Below, one piece after another: positions 32,175 to 44,092 of a DNA stretch of 64,000 nt. The stretch is from Aquarana catesbeiana. Its lineage: Eukaryota; Chordata; Amphibia; Anura; Ranidae. Position numbers and translations under genes: made by a program. The notes under the pieces were generated by a model. That model did no database searches, was not told where the DNA came from, and was given only the letters and a program-made list of their open reading frames with translations. The stretch is from positions 757,995,128 through 758,059,127 of the forward strand of contig NC_133325.1 in assembly GCF_042186555.1 (NCBI RefSeq), in the 5' to 3' direction. Within the stretch, counting starts at the first letter, position 1. The number at the start of each line of letters is the position of its first letter.

Positions 32175-33202
32175 TAATACCAGCCCTCTCCTACACCCCC
32201 TCATGATTATACCAGAACCTGGAATTTCAAATTCCCATTTCTTCTGCTTTGCCCCTATTGGTAAAATCTGTTATTGCAGGACAAACCCCACTGAGGGGCA
32301 TGTTTCCCACTTACCATTGTTCATATACCTTATCAGGTTGGGAGAAATCGGTTGAATGCTTGAAGGGAACAATGCTTTGATTGTAAACTAGCAAGCCAGC
32401 CCCCTAAACCCCAAATTCAACCAACATGAGCTAGAACCTTTTGGTTTTTATTGCCCTCTGCATTCCGATGGTTAGACGAAAAATAAATAAAAATGTTAGT
32501 ATAATGGTAAAAGGTTTAAAACATGGATGCTGTTTTGATTTGCAATCTGTACCTTCTTGTGTCAGTGACAGCTGCTTCTCCATCTCATTGTGTACAGGTG
32601 TCAGACAGGAAGTGTGGGAGTTTCTTTATGACGGGGTCACAGACGGGAATCTTAACTTGTTCTCATTCTGGTTTTTATCTTTTTGTGCCCTTTTGCTGTA
32701 AACGATGATTCTTCGAACCATCAATCAATGTAACCTATGGGAGGAGGGGGGTGGTAGTAAAAAAAAGAAAAAAAAGCTGTCTTTTAGTTTCAGTACTGAG
32801 AGATCTATAGAAGCTGTTGATTTTCAATGTGGAAATCTTTGACACTCAATCATTCGGTGTAAGTTTGGACAAATTCTTTATACTGTATGTAAAGACATAA
32901 CTTTTTTTTATTTTTTAAGTTTTGGGTAAAGTACGGAATAGTTAGGACTAACGGCAGTTCTTTTATTCTGTCGCCTTCACTTCTAATTACTGGAGACACT
33001 GGGAAGTAAAAAGAATATCCTACCTCCTGTTTCTGTGACAACTCAAACATTTTGGATTGCAAATCACTTTGGTCAGAGCCAGTGGTGAAACGATTCTTCC
33101 CAGCAGGCATACATAGCAATATAAACATGACAGACGCCCTACCCTTTCCTCATTCTATCCACAACTAGAATAAAATGTTTTGGCTTTGCATTGGTAGACA
33201 GT
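32175..33202. other. Intergenic sequence, no feature recognised
   Basis: No conserved frame. 32730-32790 is A/G-rich. The remainder could include old LINE or gene-derived sequence, but I see no motif. Confidence 0.4.
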
Positions 33203-33546
33203 GGGGTTGATTTACTAAACCAGGAGAGTGCAAAATCTGGTGCAGTTGTGCATTGGTAGCCAATCTGGTTCTAACTTCAGCTTGTTCAATTAAGCCTTGA
33301 CAAAAAAATTGAAGCAGATTGGTTTCTATGCAGAGCTGCACCGGATTTTGCACTCTTCCCGTTTTAGTAAATCAATTGATTTACTAAAACTGGAGAGTGC
33401 AAAATCTGGTGCAGCTCTGCATAGAAACCAATCTGCTTCAATTTTTTGTCAAGGTTTAATTGAACAAGCTGCAATTAGATGCTGTTTGGCTACCAATGCA
33501 CAACTGCACCAGATTTTGCACTCTCCTGGTTTAGTAAATCAACCCC
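33203..33546. repeat. Inverted dimer of the GATTTACTAAA MITE
   Basis: Two copies of about 172 bp meet head to head at AAATCAATTGATTT (centre about 33374). The first copy is nearly the reverse complement of the second over its full length, apart from a few indels, so the unit is a 344-bp palindrome with GGGGTTGATTTACTAAAC at the left tip and the inverse at the right. Confidence 0.9.
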
Positions 33547-34299
33547 ACTGTGTCTAAACCAGTAGAGCTGATGATTGTGTTATGTGGTGTATACAAGAAT
33601 GTGCTCCCCGATTCCCTTAAAGTAAATCTTGATCTGCATCAAAAGAGCAAAGCCAGCAGCACTAGGTAACTGGCAGTACAACCTATCCTACATGCCTGTT
33701 GCTATTGAAAGTTTATCCATTGTTTGTCCACCTATGTCATTCTGATGTCACATGTTCTGCACTTTTGTATTCTACAATACGGTCATTTTGTAATTCCTCT
33801 ATTCTTTGGCAGCATTGCCTTGTATGAGTACTCAACTCTGACAGATCAGATATTTACGCATTTCAATGTAGTTTGATACAGTTTTTTATATATATAAATA
33901 TGTGTATGTTTAATAGTTATTTGCTCAAGCTGAAAAAATGGATGCTAAGTGTATGTTTTGTAAATGTTTGTATTAAGAACATCATTAGTGGTTTATGGGG
34001 GAATTTTTGCTACTCAGATGAAAAATCACTAAAGATTTTTTTTTTTTTTTGCTCATGTTTGTGTCATTTTTTATTCTCAACAGATTTTTAATCTCTGCAA
34101 TGAAATTAACTTGCAGACTGCCTGCCAGCAATGTGCTGTGGACAGGAGGCCCGTACAGGCAAAGAGACGTACTGGTACGTTGCTGCCTGTTTCTTTGTTT
34201 AGGGCGTGCAGGGTATCTGTCAGCAGGTCCCAGCTAATGATTCATGACCAATTACAGGCCAGAGCCCTGTGTTATCCAAACATACAATGTGTAAATAAA
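33547..34299. other. Intergenic sequence, no feature recognised
   Basis: A T run at 34038-34051. No repeat family or gene recognised. Confidence 0.4.
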
Positions 34300-35583
34300 A
34301 CACTGTAAACATTTCTGAGTGGGGGGAACACAGCGGGAGCCGACCTGCGAGTTCTGTGGACTCTATTTCCACCAACAGCCAACAGTCGTTGGGCAGAGAG
34401 AGCCAGAATGACGATCTGTCTATGTAAACAAGGCAAATTGCCGTACTGTCAGTAGGGAAGGCATGGATCCTGTGTTCCTGCAAAGCAGGGACATGGATCC
34501 ATGTCTTCCCCTAGTAAAAGCACCTCCCCCACACTACACAAACACACTGGCTAGGCACACATTTAAAGTGATTGATTGTAAAGGCAAATTTTTTTTCCTA
34601 TAAAAATATCAAACATGTTATACTTATCTCCTCTGTAGAAGTGGATTTTCACAGAGCAGCCCCAATCCTCCTCTTCTCGGGTCCCTCTTCTGTGTTCCTG
34701 CCCCCTCCTTCCTGTTCAGTTCCCCCACAGCAAGCAGCTTGCTATGGGGGCACCCGAGCTGAGTGATAGCTCCCTTTGTCCATTCAGACACGGAGCCCTG
34801 ACTCGGCCCCGCCCCCTCTCTCCCCTGATTGGCTTGCTGACTTTGACAGCAGCGGGAGCCACTGGTGCTGCTGCTGTGTCTCAGCCAATCAGGAAAGAGA
34901 ATCTGGATGGCTGGGACACTCGTTGACAGGGAGGGACCTCAGGTAAGTGTTGGGGGGGCTGCTGCACACGAGGCTTTTTATCCTAATGCATAGAATGCAT
35001 TAATATAAAAAAATAAAATCTGCCTTTACAACCTCTTTGATTGCCCCAGATGTTTAACCCCTTCCCAGCCAGTGTCATTAGTACAGTGACCAGTGCTAAA
35101 AATATGCACTGATCACTGTATTGGTGTCAGTGTCCCATTTATAAGTTACTGATCATGGCCATTATAGTATAATAAATATATATATATAATATGTTTGTAG
35201 ACTCTATAACTTTCACGCAAGCCAATTAATATAAACTTATTGGGAGTTTTTTTTTTTTTTTTTACCATAGACATGTAGCAGAATACATTTTGGCCAAAAT
35301 TTATGAAGACATTTAGATTATATACTGTATATATAATGCGTGTTTTGTAGCAGAAAGTTATGGTTTTTCAAAATGTTTGGTCTTTTTCTGTTTATACTGT
35401 ATAATAAACTTGGTGGTGATCAAATACCACTAAAAGCTCTATTTGTGAGGAAAAAAAAAAAAGATAGAAACTTTGGGTACAGTGTTGCATGACCCCACAA
35501 TTACCAGTTAAAGTAGCGCAGTGCTGAATCGCAAAAAACGGCCTGGTCAGAAAGGAGATAAAACCTGAGCTGAGGTGGATAAG
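34300..35583 (-). mobile_element. TTAA-type element in reverse orientation, interrupted by a MITE
   Basis: In reverse complement, 35400-35580 gives the family head (CACCTCAGCTCAGG, then CTTTTAGTGGTATTTGATCA). 34320-34530 gives the family tail (CATGGATCC boxes and TTCCCCTAGTAAAAGCACCT on the plus strand) that matches 45500-45600 of the copy at 44.5 kb. The 5' TTAA is no longer visible (TTAT). Confidence 0.75.
34566..35036. repeat. MITE nested in the reverse TTAA element
   Basis: Left AAGTGATTGATTGTAAAGGC and right GCCTTTACAACCTCTTT are inverted. The middle holds the palindrome CCACAGCAAGCAGCTTGCTATG, shared (as CCAAAGCAAGCAGCTTGC) with the element at 49190-49600. It falls between tail and head blocks of the host element. 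Confidence 0.7.
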
Positions 35584-36356
35584 AGGGCAAGTGGTAACCC
35601 TCAAATTTTGTTTTTGTTTGACAGCATGCCCCCCAAAATAGGGACTCTTCAAAGCTTACAGAAATCTCATTGAATCATTGGCAGCCCTGCCTGGTATAGA
35701 AGCAACTATTTTTTTTTTTTTTTTTTTTTTTTTTTAGTACACCAGTTCCCAAACTGCAGTCCTCCTATCACAGGCTTGTATGTGGCCAAACATATCTAGT
35801 TTCACAATGTGCCTGTAGTCAGTGTTCTCTGCCAGCTCCTGAGACTGCTTTAAGAGGAAGTCCTGCATGGGACAGAACAGTGACATCACAGTCACATGAT
35901 GTGCTCCTGTGCCTTATACCTTACAGCCTTGCTGAGCACTGGCCAGTGAGAGGAAGCAGCTATTAAAAAGCCAGGAATAGGATAATTTGAAGTAAACCTT
36001 CCTTCCAAAGTTACATTTTTCCTCCCTGCAATCTTCCCCCTACCCTCTAATAGAAATACTTTTTGCTTGCACTCACTTTTTTTGTTTTGGCAAGAATGAT
36101 GTGTCCCTGTAGCCTCCTGGGATATCTCCCTGATCCCAGCAGGGAATAGGGATAGGTGGCTTTTAATGGGTCAACCTGACAGTGCATCATTGGGGGCTGG
36201 CTGCAAAAACTTGAAGGAGAAGTCAGCTCCCATTGACACAGGAAGGAAAGATGGTGGGCCAGGACCCAGCTGGAAGCAGAGATCAGAACACTGGATTAGT
36301 TCAGTCTAGTGAGTATGTTTTCTGAAGAGGACGGGGCCAGAGCTGCAGATATTTAT
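35584..36356. other. Intergenic sequence, no gene
   Basis: Poly-T at 35709-35735. The rest is unassigned. Confidence 0.4.
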
Positions 36357-36575
36357 ACAGTTCAAAATAATAGCAGTCCAACATCACTAACTAGATCAAT
36401 CACTGTTTTTGGTATAAATTATATTTCTACATGGTAATAGAAAACCAACAGTCATGACATGCATGCTGCTGTTTCTGTGCAATTGAATTGTTAATTGAAA
36501 GGGGCGTGTTCAAAATAGCAGTGTGGAGTTCAATTAGTGAAGTCATGCAGTCTGTAAAAACAAAAACAGGTGGCC
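36357..36575. repeat. Fragment of an unnamed DNA-transposon-like repeat
   Basis: TTCAAAATAATAGCAGTCC at 36360 and GTTCAAAATAGCAGTGTGG at 36508 are two related terminal-like motifs. They suggest the end of a mariner/hAT-type family; no transposase was seen. Confidence 0.4.
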
Positions 36576-36584
36576 CTTATTTAA

Positions 36585-36930
36585 GACCCCTTTAACCCAG
36601 AGGCAGTTTTCAGGCATTCTAGCACCTGAAAACTGCCTCTCATGCCTCCCCAATGTGAAAGCCTGAGTACTTTCACACTGGAGCGGTGCGCTTGCGGGAC
36701 GGCAAAATAAAAGTCCTGCAAGCAGCATCTTGGTGTGAGTGCGCTCCTACACCACCCCTGCTATTGTAATGAATGGGCAGCGCTTCCGAATCGCCTGAAA
36801 AGCAATTTGGAAGCGACGCAACACACATGCTTTTAACCCTTTCTTGGCTGCTAGCGCGGATTAAAAGTGCCCCGGTAGCAGCCCTAAAGCGCCACTAAGG
36901 CAACCGCTGCCCCAGTGTGGCCTAAAGTTT
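36585..36930. repeat. MITE of the TTTCACACTGG family
   Basis: Contains ACTTTCACACTGGAGCGG, GCGCTCCTACACCACCCC and a right end CCCCAGTGTGGCC. Related to 13150-13440 and 42857-43210. Confidence 0.6.
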
Positions 36931-37020
36931 TGTACACACGATCAGATTTTCGGACGACCAAACGTCCATTTTTTGTGGCATGCTAGTCTCATGTCAAAAG
37001 TGAAGAGGTTACTTGCAATA

Positions 37021-37517
37021 TGTGACGAACGCGGGTGTCAGATCCCTGCCCTCCTCGCTAACTCGCGACAAAGGACCAGCCAACCTCACACCACGCTGTC
37101 ACTTACGTAACAATGCCACTCTCAGCTGCGCCCAGCACAAAGATTTTCCAGCTTGCAGGACCACAATCTAGGTGCGAGCAGCCTGAGAGTGATTGTCACT
37201 GGGCTAATTACACAATTAACCCTTTAACTGCCACCACCCCCGTTTAAAAGACCGAGCCGGGGGAGACTCGTAATTTTGCGATACCAATTATAATTTGAGA
37301 ATAAGCGTCTGCCACACACACTGTCACCACAGACAGGTCTGCTCAGAGTCTTACTCTACAACAGTAGCGTCCTTCAAGAGGCAGGTTCGTTTATAGCTTG
37401 CATTAGGAGCTTTAGAGACAAGGTTAACACTTTTCAACATAAGGGTTTATTATGAAAAGGTCAAAGTTGATGCAAATAAAATATTTACAGAAAAAAGATG
37501 TTTCAAAAAGATAAAGA
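37021..37517 (-). repeat. Inverted 3' piece of the LTR
   Basis: Matches the reverse complement of 39240-39736 base for base over nearly all 497 positions and equal length. The match stops at AAAGA/TACTTGG, where pol begins at its YLDD codons. Confidence 0.92.
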
Positions 37518-38384
37518 TACTTGGATGACATCGCCGTGTTCAGCCCTACCTGGGAAGAACACCTGGTGCACCTGTCACAGGTCCTAGACCAACTGACAGC
37601 CGCCAATCTGACTGTCAAACCCAGTAAGTGTCAGATTGGCATGACTGATGTGCAGTACTTGGGACACCAGGTAGGAGGAGGTACCCTGAAACCCGAGACA
37701 GGGAAGGTTGAGGCCATCCTGGCCTGGCCTACCCCTCAAACCAAAAAGCAGGTTATGTCTTTCTTGGGGACCGCTGGCTACTATAGGAAATTTGTATGTA
37801 ACTATAGTAGCCTGGCCAAACCTCTGACTGACCTAACCAAAAAGAAACTGCCCAAGGTGGTGTCTTGGACACCAGAATGTGAGCAGGCATTTCAGGCCTT
37901 GAAGGGGGCGCTGGCCAGCGCACCTGTGCTGCAGGCTCCAGACTTCACCCGCCGTTTCCTTGTGCAGACGGATGCCTCTGCCTTTGGATTGGGTGCAGTC
38001 CTGAGCCAGGTGGACGAGGCCGGAGAGGAGCATCCCATCCTCTACCTGAGCAGGAAGCTGCTTCCCAGGGAAGTAGCATATGCCACGATCGAAAAGGAGT
38101 GTCTTGCGATCGTGTGGGCTCTCCAGAAGTTACAAACGTACCTTTATGGACGGCACTTCACTGTGATCACAGATCACAATCCCTTGAGCTGGCTAAATCG
38201 TGTTGCTGGGGAGAATGGCAAACTACTTCGGTGGAGCCTAATTCTTCAGCAGTACGATTTCACCATCCAGCATAAGAAAGGCAGCGCCCATGGCAATGCT
38301 GATGGGCTGTCACGACAAGCCGAGCCCGCAGGAGTCGGTTGCGTCAGGAGGGAAATTGTAGTTCCCTCCCATGCAACCACCTAA
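37518..38384 (+). pseudogene. Ty3-type pol fragment: RT palm onward plus RNase H
   Basis: It opens at the catalytic box (Y)LDDIAVFSPTWEEHL and continues through the RT thumb (FLGTAGYYRKFVCNYSSLAK). RNase H follows with its acidic residues in LVQTDASAFGLGAVLSQ, then EKECLAIVWALQKL, and VITDHNPLSWL. The HGNADGLSRQ motif closes it. The frame is uninterrupted to TAA at 38382-38384. It lacks everything upstream of YLDD and has no integrase after RNase H. The stop overlaps the polypurine tract. Described only; not a functional gene. Confidence 0.93.
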
Positions 38385-38393
38385 GGGGGGAGG

Positions 38394-39736
38394 TGTAACG
38401 ATATCACGTATGGGACATGAAAAGCTGTAGCTAGCTGCCATCTTGTGTGGAAGTAGCCATGACAGTTTTGCTAACCATGTAACCTCACAGAGAACTCTGA
38501 ACTCCGTCTTCCCCACCTTAGGAATTCAAAGCTTTTTAAGTTCAACAGAAAAGGTTATCTCAACAGAGAAAACAGTTCAGGCCTGTCGTAAAACTGTCAC
38601 CCTCCCCATTCAGAGACCAAAGAGGCCTAGGTCGTAAAGTCTTCTGAATACACCTCATAAGAATAAGTATGAAATTTCAGCATGTTTCATAACTTCTGAC
38701 TTAGTAATAGCACAGACATAATCTGGACATATTTAGCTTCCTCAGATAATAGGGAACGTTTCAAGTCCAGACACCCCTATGTCAGGTCATATGGGAAACC
38801 CCTGGGACCACTTATTCCTCCAAAGCAGGCTATACGTTATAGATATGGCATGTTTAGACTTGTTTTGAAGGAAATCTCAAGTTGAATAATAATATGGATA
38901 TTTGGAGTCTGTAAACCCTACAGATGCAGATATATGAACATGTATTACAAAATGTACCTGGGACGTGGTCATGAGTGTAGACACCTCCCAGCAACCAACC
39001 CCTACACCAGCTGACCAGATGATTGGTTACTGGTCGCTGTCAACACCCCTTTTGATTTGACAGAAAAGAGGAGATGCCAAGACAATGGGGAGTTCTCCTT
39101 TTACCATCCAAGAAGAAACATCTGCCAAGTCGAGAACCAATTACCTAGCTCATCGATCGAACTCTGATCAACCCTTGGACATTAATTGCAAGTATTCTTT
39201 CTTCCCAATTCTACCTTATTGCTTTGTGGCTGTATATTGTCTTTATCTTTTTGAAACATCTTTTTTCTGTAAATATTTTATTTGCATCAACTTTGACCTT
39301 TTCATAATAAACCCTTATGTTGAAAAGTGTTAACCTTGTCTCTAAAGCTCCTAATGCAAGCTATAAACGAACCTGCCTCTTGAAGGGCGCTACTGTTGTA
39401 GAGTAAGACTCTGAGCAGACCTGTCTGTGGTGACAGTGTGTGTGGCAGACGCTTATTCTAAAATTATAATTGGTATTGCAAAATTACGAGTCTCCCCCGG
39501 CTCGGTCTTTTAAACGGGGGTGGTGGCAGTTAAAGGGTTAATTGTGTAATTAGCCCAGTGACAATCACTCTCAGGCTGCTCGCACCTAGATTGTGGTCCT
39601 GCAAGTTGGAAAATCTTTGTGCTGGGCGCAGCTGAGAGTGGCATTGTTACATAAGTGACAGCGTGGTGTGAGGTTGGCCGGTCCTTTGTCGCGAGTTAGC
39701 GAGGAGGGCAGGGATCTGACACCCGCGTTCGTCACA
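38394..39736 (+). repeat. Long terminal repeat, 1,343 bp
   Basis: Begins TGTAACGATATCACG right after the polypurine tract AAGGGGGGAGG (38383-38393) and ends GTTCGTCACA (TG...CA ends). AATAAA at 39306-39311 marks the probable R-region polyadenylation site. Confidence 0.88.
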
Positions 39737-40058
39737 TATTGGCAATCTGAAAATTTTCGTACGACAGAATACGTCAGAAGTGACGTAATGTGTTGAATAG
39801 TTTTGTATGTAGTCTTTCATTTCTGAGCATGCGTAGTCTTGCTCTTACGATTTTTTTCGTATGAAAACTGTACTAATGAAATGAAAATCGGACGTTGAGT
39901 TTACATCCGACAAAAATGTTATAGTCTGTACATCCAGCTTTTGTCTTGACGAAAAAGTGAAATCGGCTGTCGAAAGCACCATACTAACGATCCGAAAATC
40001 AGCAAACAGCTTGTCGTACAAATTTTTCCATCCGATTTTTCATATGTGTACGGGCCTT

Positions 40059-40791
40059 ACCTCATCCATGGCTGTATTTTGCAGATCACTTCAGAGACTT
40101 CCTGGTATACAAACAGGACAGACAAGCCAGTAAGACAGGAAGGAGTTTACCAGCTGACCTCATTAGCACACCTTTACCTATCAACTATGTTTTCACAGCA
40201 CCCCTGGAATTCCTCCATGTGTGCATTTGCCTGGCTTCCCCAGTGTCCCTTCACACAGGCTCAGGGTGCATGCTAAACTCCCTGGGGCCCCTTGCTGCCC
40301 ATGGGACACCCTAAGGTGGTGCAAGTGCCTGCCTGATTGGATGCAGAGTAATTGGACTGATGGTGTGTTCTATTATATAGTTTTGGTAAATCCTAAAGGA
40401 GATTGTACAATCAGGTTGTATAGTGTATGGCCACATGTATACACCTAAAATTACTTAGTTGCGCTTTCAGTGTCATTAATTGTTAATGGCAGACCAAACA
40501 CAGAAGCAAACACACATTTTGCCACACGAAAAAATAGGTGACAAATGCAGTAAAAAAAAAAAAAAATACTAAAATGTCCCACAAGCTACTTTGCCAGGTG
40601 GAGCGCAGCCCATTGAAATCAATTGGCTGCCCTATGTGTGTCACTGGAAAAACAAGCCAAAATACAAACATCCTGTGGATGATGTAAGTGAGAGAAAAGC
40701 ACATTGGGATGGCTGGACAAGAAATGGCATTGGAAAACGCTTCTATTTATTAGAAAAAGTGAAATTCTGCCCGAAAAGGTGAACTTATCCT
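40059..40791. other. Intergenic; one MITE end
   Basis: AAAAGGTGAACTTATCCTTTAA at 40776-40795 is a right end of the family at 29473-29962. The left end was not found. The rest is unassigned. Confidence 0.4.
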
Positions 40792-40795
40792 TTAA

Positions 40796-41753
40796 CCACT
40801 TCAACTGGCTGCTCAATGACCAGAGCATTTTTTGCGATTCGGCACTGCGTCATTTTAACTGACAATTGCGCGGACGTGCGACGCTGTACCCATACAAAAT
40901 TGACGTCCTTTTTTCCCCTACAAATAGAACTTTCTTTTGGTGGTATTTGATCACCTCTGCGGTTTTTATTTTTTGCGCTATAAACAAAAAAAGAGCGTCA
41001 ATTTTGAAAAAAAAAAAAACACTATTTTGTACTTTTTACTATAATAAAATCCCCAATTTTTAAAAAAAAAATCTAAGTTTTTTCTCAGCCCGATATGTAT
41101 TCTACATATTTTTGGTAATAAAAATCTCAATACGCTTATATTGATTGGTTTGCGCAAAAGTTATAGAGTCTACAAAATAGGGGATAGATTAATGGCATTT
41201 TTACTATTAGTTTTTTTTACTAGTAATGGTGGCGATCTGCGATTTTTATCGTGACTGCGACATTACGGCGGACACATCGGACACTTTTGACACATTTTTG
41301 GGACGATTGACAATTATACAGCGATCAGTGCTATAAAAATGCACTGATTACGGTATAAATGTCACCGGCAGGGAAGGGGTTAACACTAGGGGGTGATCAA
41401 GGGGTTAAATGTGTTCCCTGACTGTGTGTTCTAACTGTAGGGGGAGGGGACTGACTATAGGAGATGACAGATCGTGGTTCCTAGCTATTAGGAACTCTCA
41501 ATCTCTCTCTCCTTACAGAACAGAACAGGGATTTGTGTGTTTACACACACACGTCCCTGTTCTGCCTCTCGTGCCTGCGATCGCTCGAGGTCGGTGGTCA
41601 TCACGACCGTCGGCCACGAGCATCGGCACCCCCTCAGTGCATCGGGCGTGTGCGCCTGCTATCCTGCTTAAAGGAGCCGAGGTATAGCTACGGTGGCTTG
41701 CTGGATCGTGCCGACCTGCTGCGGTATAATGATGGCGGCTGGTCGGCAAGCGG
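40796..41753. mobile_element. TTAA-flanked element, copy B
   Basis: TTAA at 40792-40795 and 41754-41757. Ends CCACTTCAACTGGC...GGCAAGCGG. Contains the family core (TTTTGGTGGTATTTGATCAC, TTTTTTGCGCTATAAAC) and GGTTAACACTAGGGGGTGAT. This is the best-preserved full copy in the window. Confidence 0.85.
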
Positions 41754-41810
41754 TTAAGGAGGAAGGCAGCAAATGTTGTACATGTTGGGTATAGTGCATT
41801 TCTCTCTAAA

Positions 41811-42577
41811 ATGGGTCGTTCCAGACATTGTTCAGAAGAACAGCGTACTTTGATTAAAACGAGGATTGGAGAGGGGAAAACATAAAGAATTGCAGAAACT
41901 GATAGGCTGCTCAGCTAAAATGATCTCAAATGCTTTAAAATGCCACCCAAAACCAGAAAGACGTGGAAGAAAGCAGAAAACTACCATTGGAATGGATCAA
42001 AGAATAGCCAAAATGGCAAAGACTCAGCCAATGATCAGCTCCAGGGTGATGAAAGAAGGAGTAACGTTATCTGTGAGTACTGTAACAATTAGAAGACCCC
42101 CAATGTGAAGCCAAGCTATCAGCAAGAAGACCCCGCAACGTCCCATTGTTGAAATAATGACGTGCTAAAGAGTTTACAATATCCCAAAGAACACATTGAC
42201 TGTTCTAAAAAGAAATGTTGCAACATTTTATGGACTGTTGAAATCAAGATTGTTCTTTTTGGGTCTAGGGGCCACAGACCGTTTGTCAGACGACCCCCAA
42301 ATATGGAATTCAAGCCACAGTACACTGTGAAGCATGGTGGCGCAAGCATCATGATATATGGAGATGTTTCTCATACTATGATGTTGGGCCTATTTATCGC
42401 ATACCATCATGGATCAGTTTGAATACATTAAAATACTTGGAAGAGGTCATGTTGCCTTATGCTAAAGAGGAAATGCCCTTGAAATGGGTGTTTCAACAAG
42501 ACAATGACCCCAAACGCACCCGTAAGCGAGCAGCATCTTGGTTCCAGACCAAGAGGAACTGCAGTCTGCTCACATAA
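41811..42577 (+). pseudogene. Tc1-like transposase remnant, different family
   Basis: Starts MGRSRHCSEEQRTLIKTRIG at 41811. A frameshifted helix-turn-helix part follows (LIGCSAKMISNALKCHPKPE). The first catalytic region is ILWTVEIKIVLFGSRGHRPF, where the usual Asp-Glu (TDESK) is lost. HGGASIMIYGD and FQQDNDP-type second-Asp sequence appear in another frame. The frame ends before the Glu-containing SPDLNPIE motif. No terminal repeats are visible. Confidence 0.85.
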
Positions 42578-42856
42578 TTTGTAATAAAAACATTTTTGCC
42601 ATTCTGAAGCTTCCCTCCAACCACTTTGCATATTATTTTATATATATATTGTGATTCTGTACTTGCCAGATATGCTGCAGAAATCTCCCGCCACTGAGTC
42701 TGGCTGCATCCATTTTAACTGTGGGCAGCTGAAGCTGCTGCCTGTTCACTTCCTGTATTTACACAGACACACAGAGGCACACCTCCAGCTCTGCAGCTCT
42801 CATTGAGCCTCTTATGACTCATCCCCCGTCCCTTCCTGGCAAACTCTCACGAGGGA

Positions 42857-43210
42857 GGCTTTTTTCACACTGAAAGCGCCTGGCTAGTTTTAGGGGCACT
42901 TTTCGGGCACTAATGGGGCGCTTTTAACTCCCACTAGCTGCCGAAGAAAGGGTTAAAAGCGCCCGTGTTGCGGCGCAGCCGAAGCTCTTTGCACTTTGGC
43001 AGTGCTGCCCATTCATTTCAGTGGACATGGGCAGTTTAGGGGCGCTGTATACACCACTCCCAAACCACCCCAAAGATGCATCTTGCAGGACTTTTTCTAA
43101 CGTCCCGCAATCGCACTGCCCCAGTGTGAAAACACTTGGGATTTCACACTGGAGAGCAATGGGAGGCGTTTTACTGGCACTATTTCTAGCGCTAAAACGC
43201 CTGAAAAAAC
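42857..43210. repeat. MITE of the TTTCACACTGG family
   Basis: TTTTTTCACACTGAAAGCGC at the left, GATTTCACACTGGAGAGCAA at 43140, and GCGCTAAAACGCCTGAAAAA at the right. Internal inverted TAGGGGCGCTGT-like segments. Confidence 0.6.
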
Positions 43211-43289
43211 GGCTTAGAGAGAGAGCTGTACCTGAGGTCATTGTGGAACGGACATTTTTTAAGACTAGTTAGGTTGAGGTTTCAATTCG

Positions 43290-43537
43290 ACTTTAAAAAA
43301 ATGAAAAGGTGAACACAAACACCTGGGATGGATCGCTCCGATCCATGCCAGAAGCCCTAAGGAAAGTGGAGGAAGAATAGTGGGGCTTTGAAATGCCTAG
43401 ACTGCTTAACGGGCTGTGTGGGTAGTGACAGCTTATCTCCCATGGAGGTAAGTGCGGGGGGGGGGGGGGGCTTTGGGGTTGTAAGGTGTTGGTTCACCTT
43501 TTCATTTTTTGTTAAATGGTGAACTTACACTTTAATA
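43290..43537. repeat. Small MITE of the GGTGAAC family
   Basis: AAAATGAAAAGGTGAACAC at 43300 is inverted as GTTCACCTTTTCATTTTTTG at 43492, followed by a second end GGTGAACTTACACTTTAA. A 14-base G run lies at 43457-43470. Confidence 0.65.
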
Positions 43538-44092
43538 AAAGGTGCATATTGACAAGTGATCCTCCAAAGCTTTATGGAATTTTAAAAGAGCACAGCTGTA
43601 GTTTCTTTTAGACCACTTTGAAATTTCCTACTGTTAACTGCTGATTCAGTGTATAAATTTCAGCGTCAGCTAGTGAGCTCTGTAAACAGTTTTTTACGGC
43701 AGGAAAACACATAAAAATGAGCCCTGAGCTCCACCTGCTGGCAAGACAACTACATAATATTTATATGCAATATTTTATATTTACCTAATGATTTTTTTTT
43801 TTTAATAATTAAGAAAATATGTATAAAATCACTATACATGCCTTTCTTTGATATCTTCAGTGAATTGCTGACCCTTACCCCATACTCGCTGCCAACAAGC
43901 TGCTGTTCTTTTTTTTTTTTTTGGTAACAAAATATTGGCCTAATGGTGGGAAAGCGCTTGAAGCGCAGTCATTGAAAGGTCATTAAGCCGGCCGTTTGCA
44001 TACTCAAGCAGGAACTGAATTTAATCTGCATTTTCCTTTCTGAAAACATTGTAGGCTGTGCATTCAAAGAGAAAGAGTCATGAAAATAAAGG
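43538..44092. other. Intergenic sequence, no feature recognised
   Basis: T runs at 43792-43803 and 43910-43922 only. Confidence 0.4.

Larger units (their letters stand above)
37021..39736 (+). mobile_element. Rearranged Ty3/gypsy-type retrotransposon fragment bounded by inverted LTR pieces
   Basis: A 497-bp segment, 37021-37517, is the reverse complement of 39240-39736, the last third of the LTR. Between them lie a truncated pol and one full-length LTR in the forward direction. The whole unit thus has 497-bp inverted ends starting TGTGACGAACGCGGGTGTC. Gag, protease, the N-terminal RT and the proper 5' LTR are absent. No direct target duplication is visible: the left flank is CAATA and the right is TATTG. 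Confidence 0.9.
36935..40058. repeat. MITE (GTACACACGATCAGATTTTC) hosting the Ty3-type fragment
   Basis: Left half 36935-37020 and right half 39737-40058. The outer ends TTTGTACACACGATC and TTTCATATGTGTACGGGCC are inverted. The right half ends in CGATCCGAAAATCAGC and GTACGGGCCTTACC. The bases flanking the insertion are ...GCAATA and TATTGGC.... Confidence 0.65.

Noticed and set aside
37518..38384. Endogenous retrovirus or domesticated host protease/RNase H gene
   Set aside because: Although open for 287 codons, it starts abruptly inside RT at YLDD, ends on a polypurine tract and LTR, and lacks envelope and the retroviral layout.
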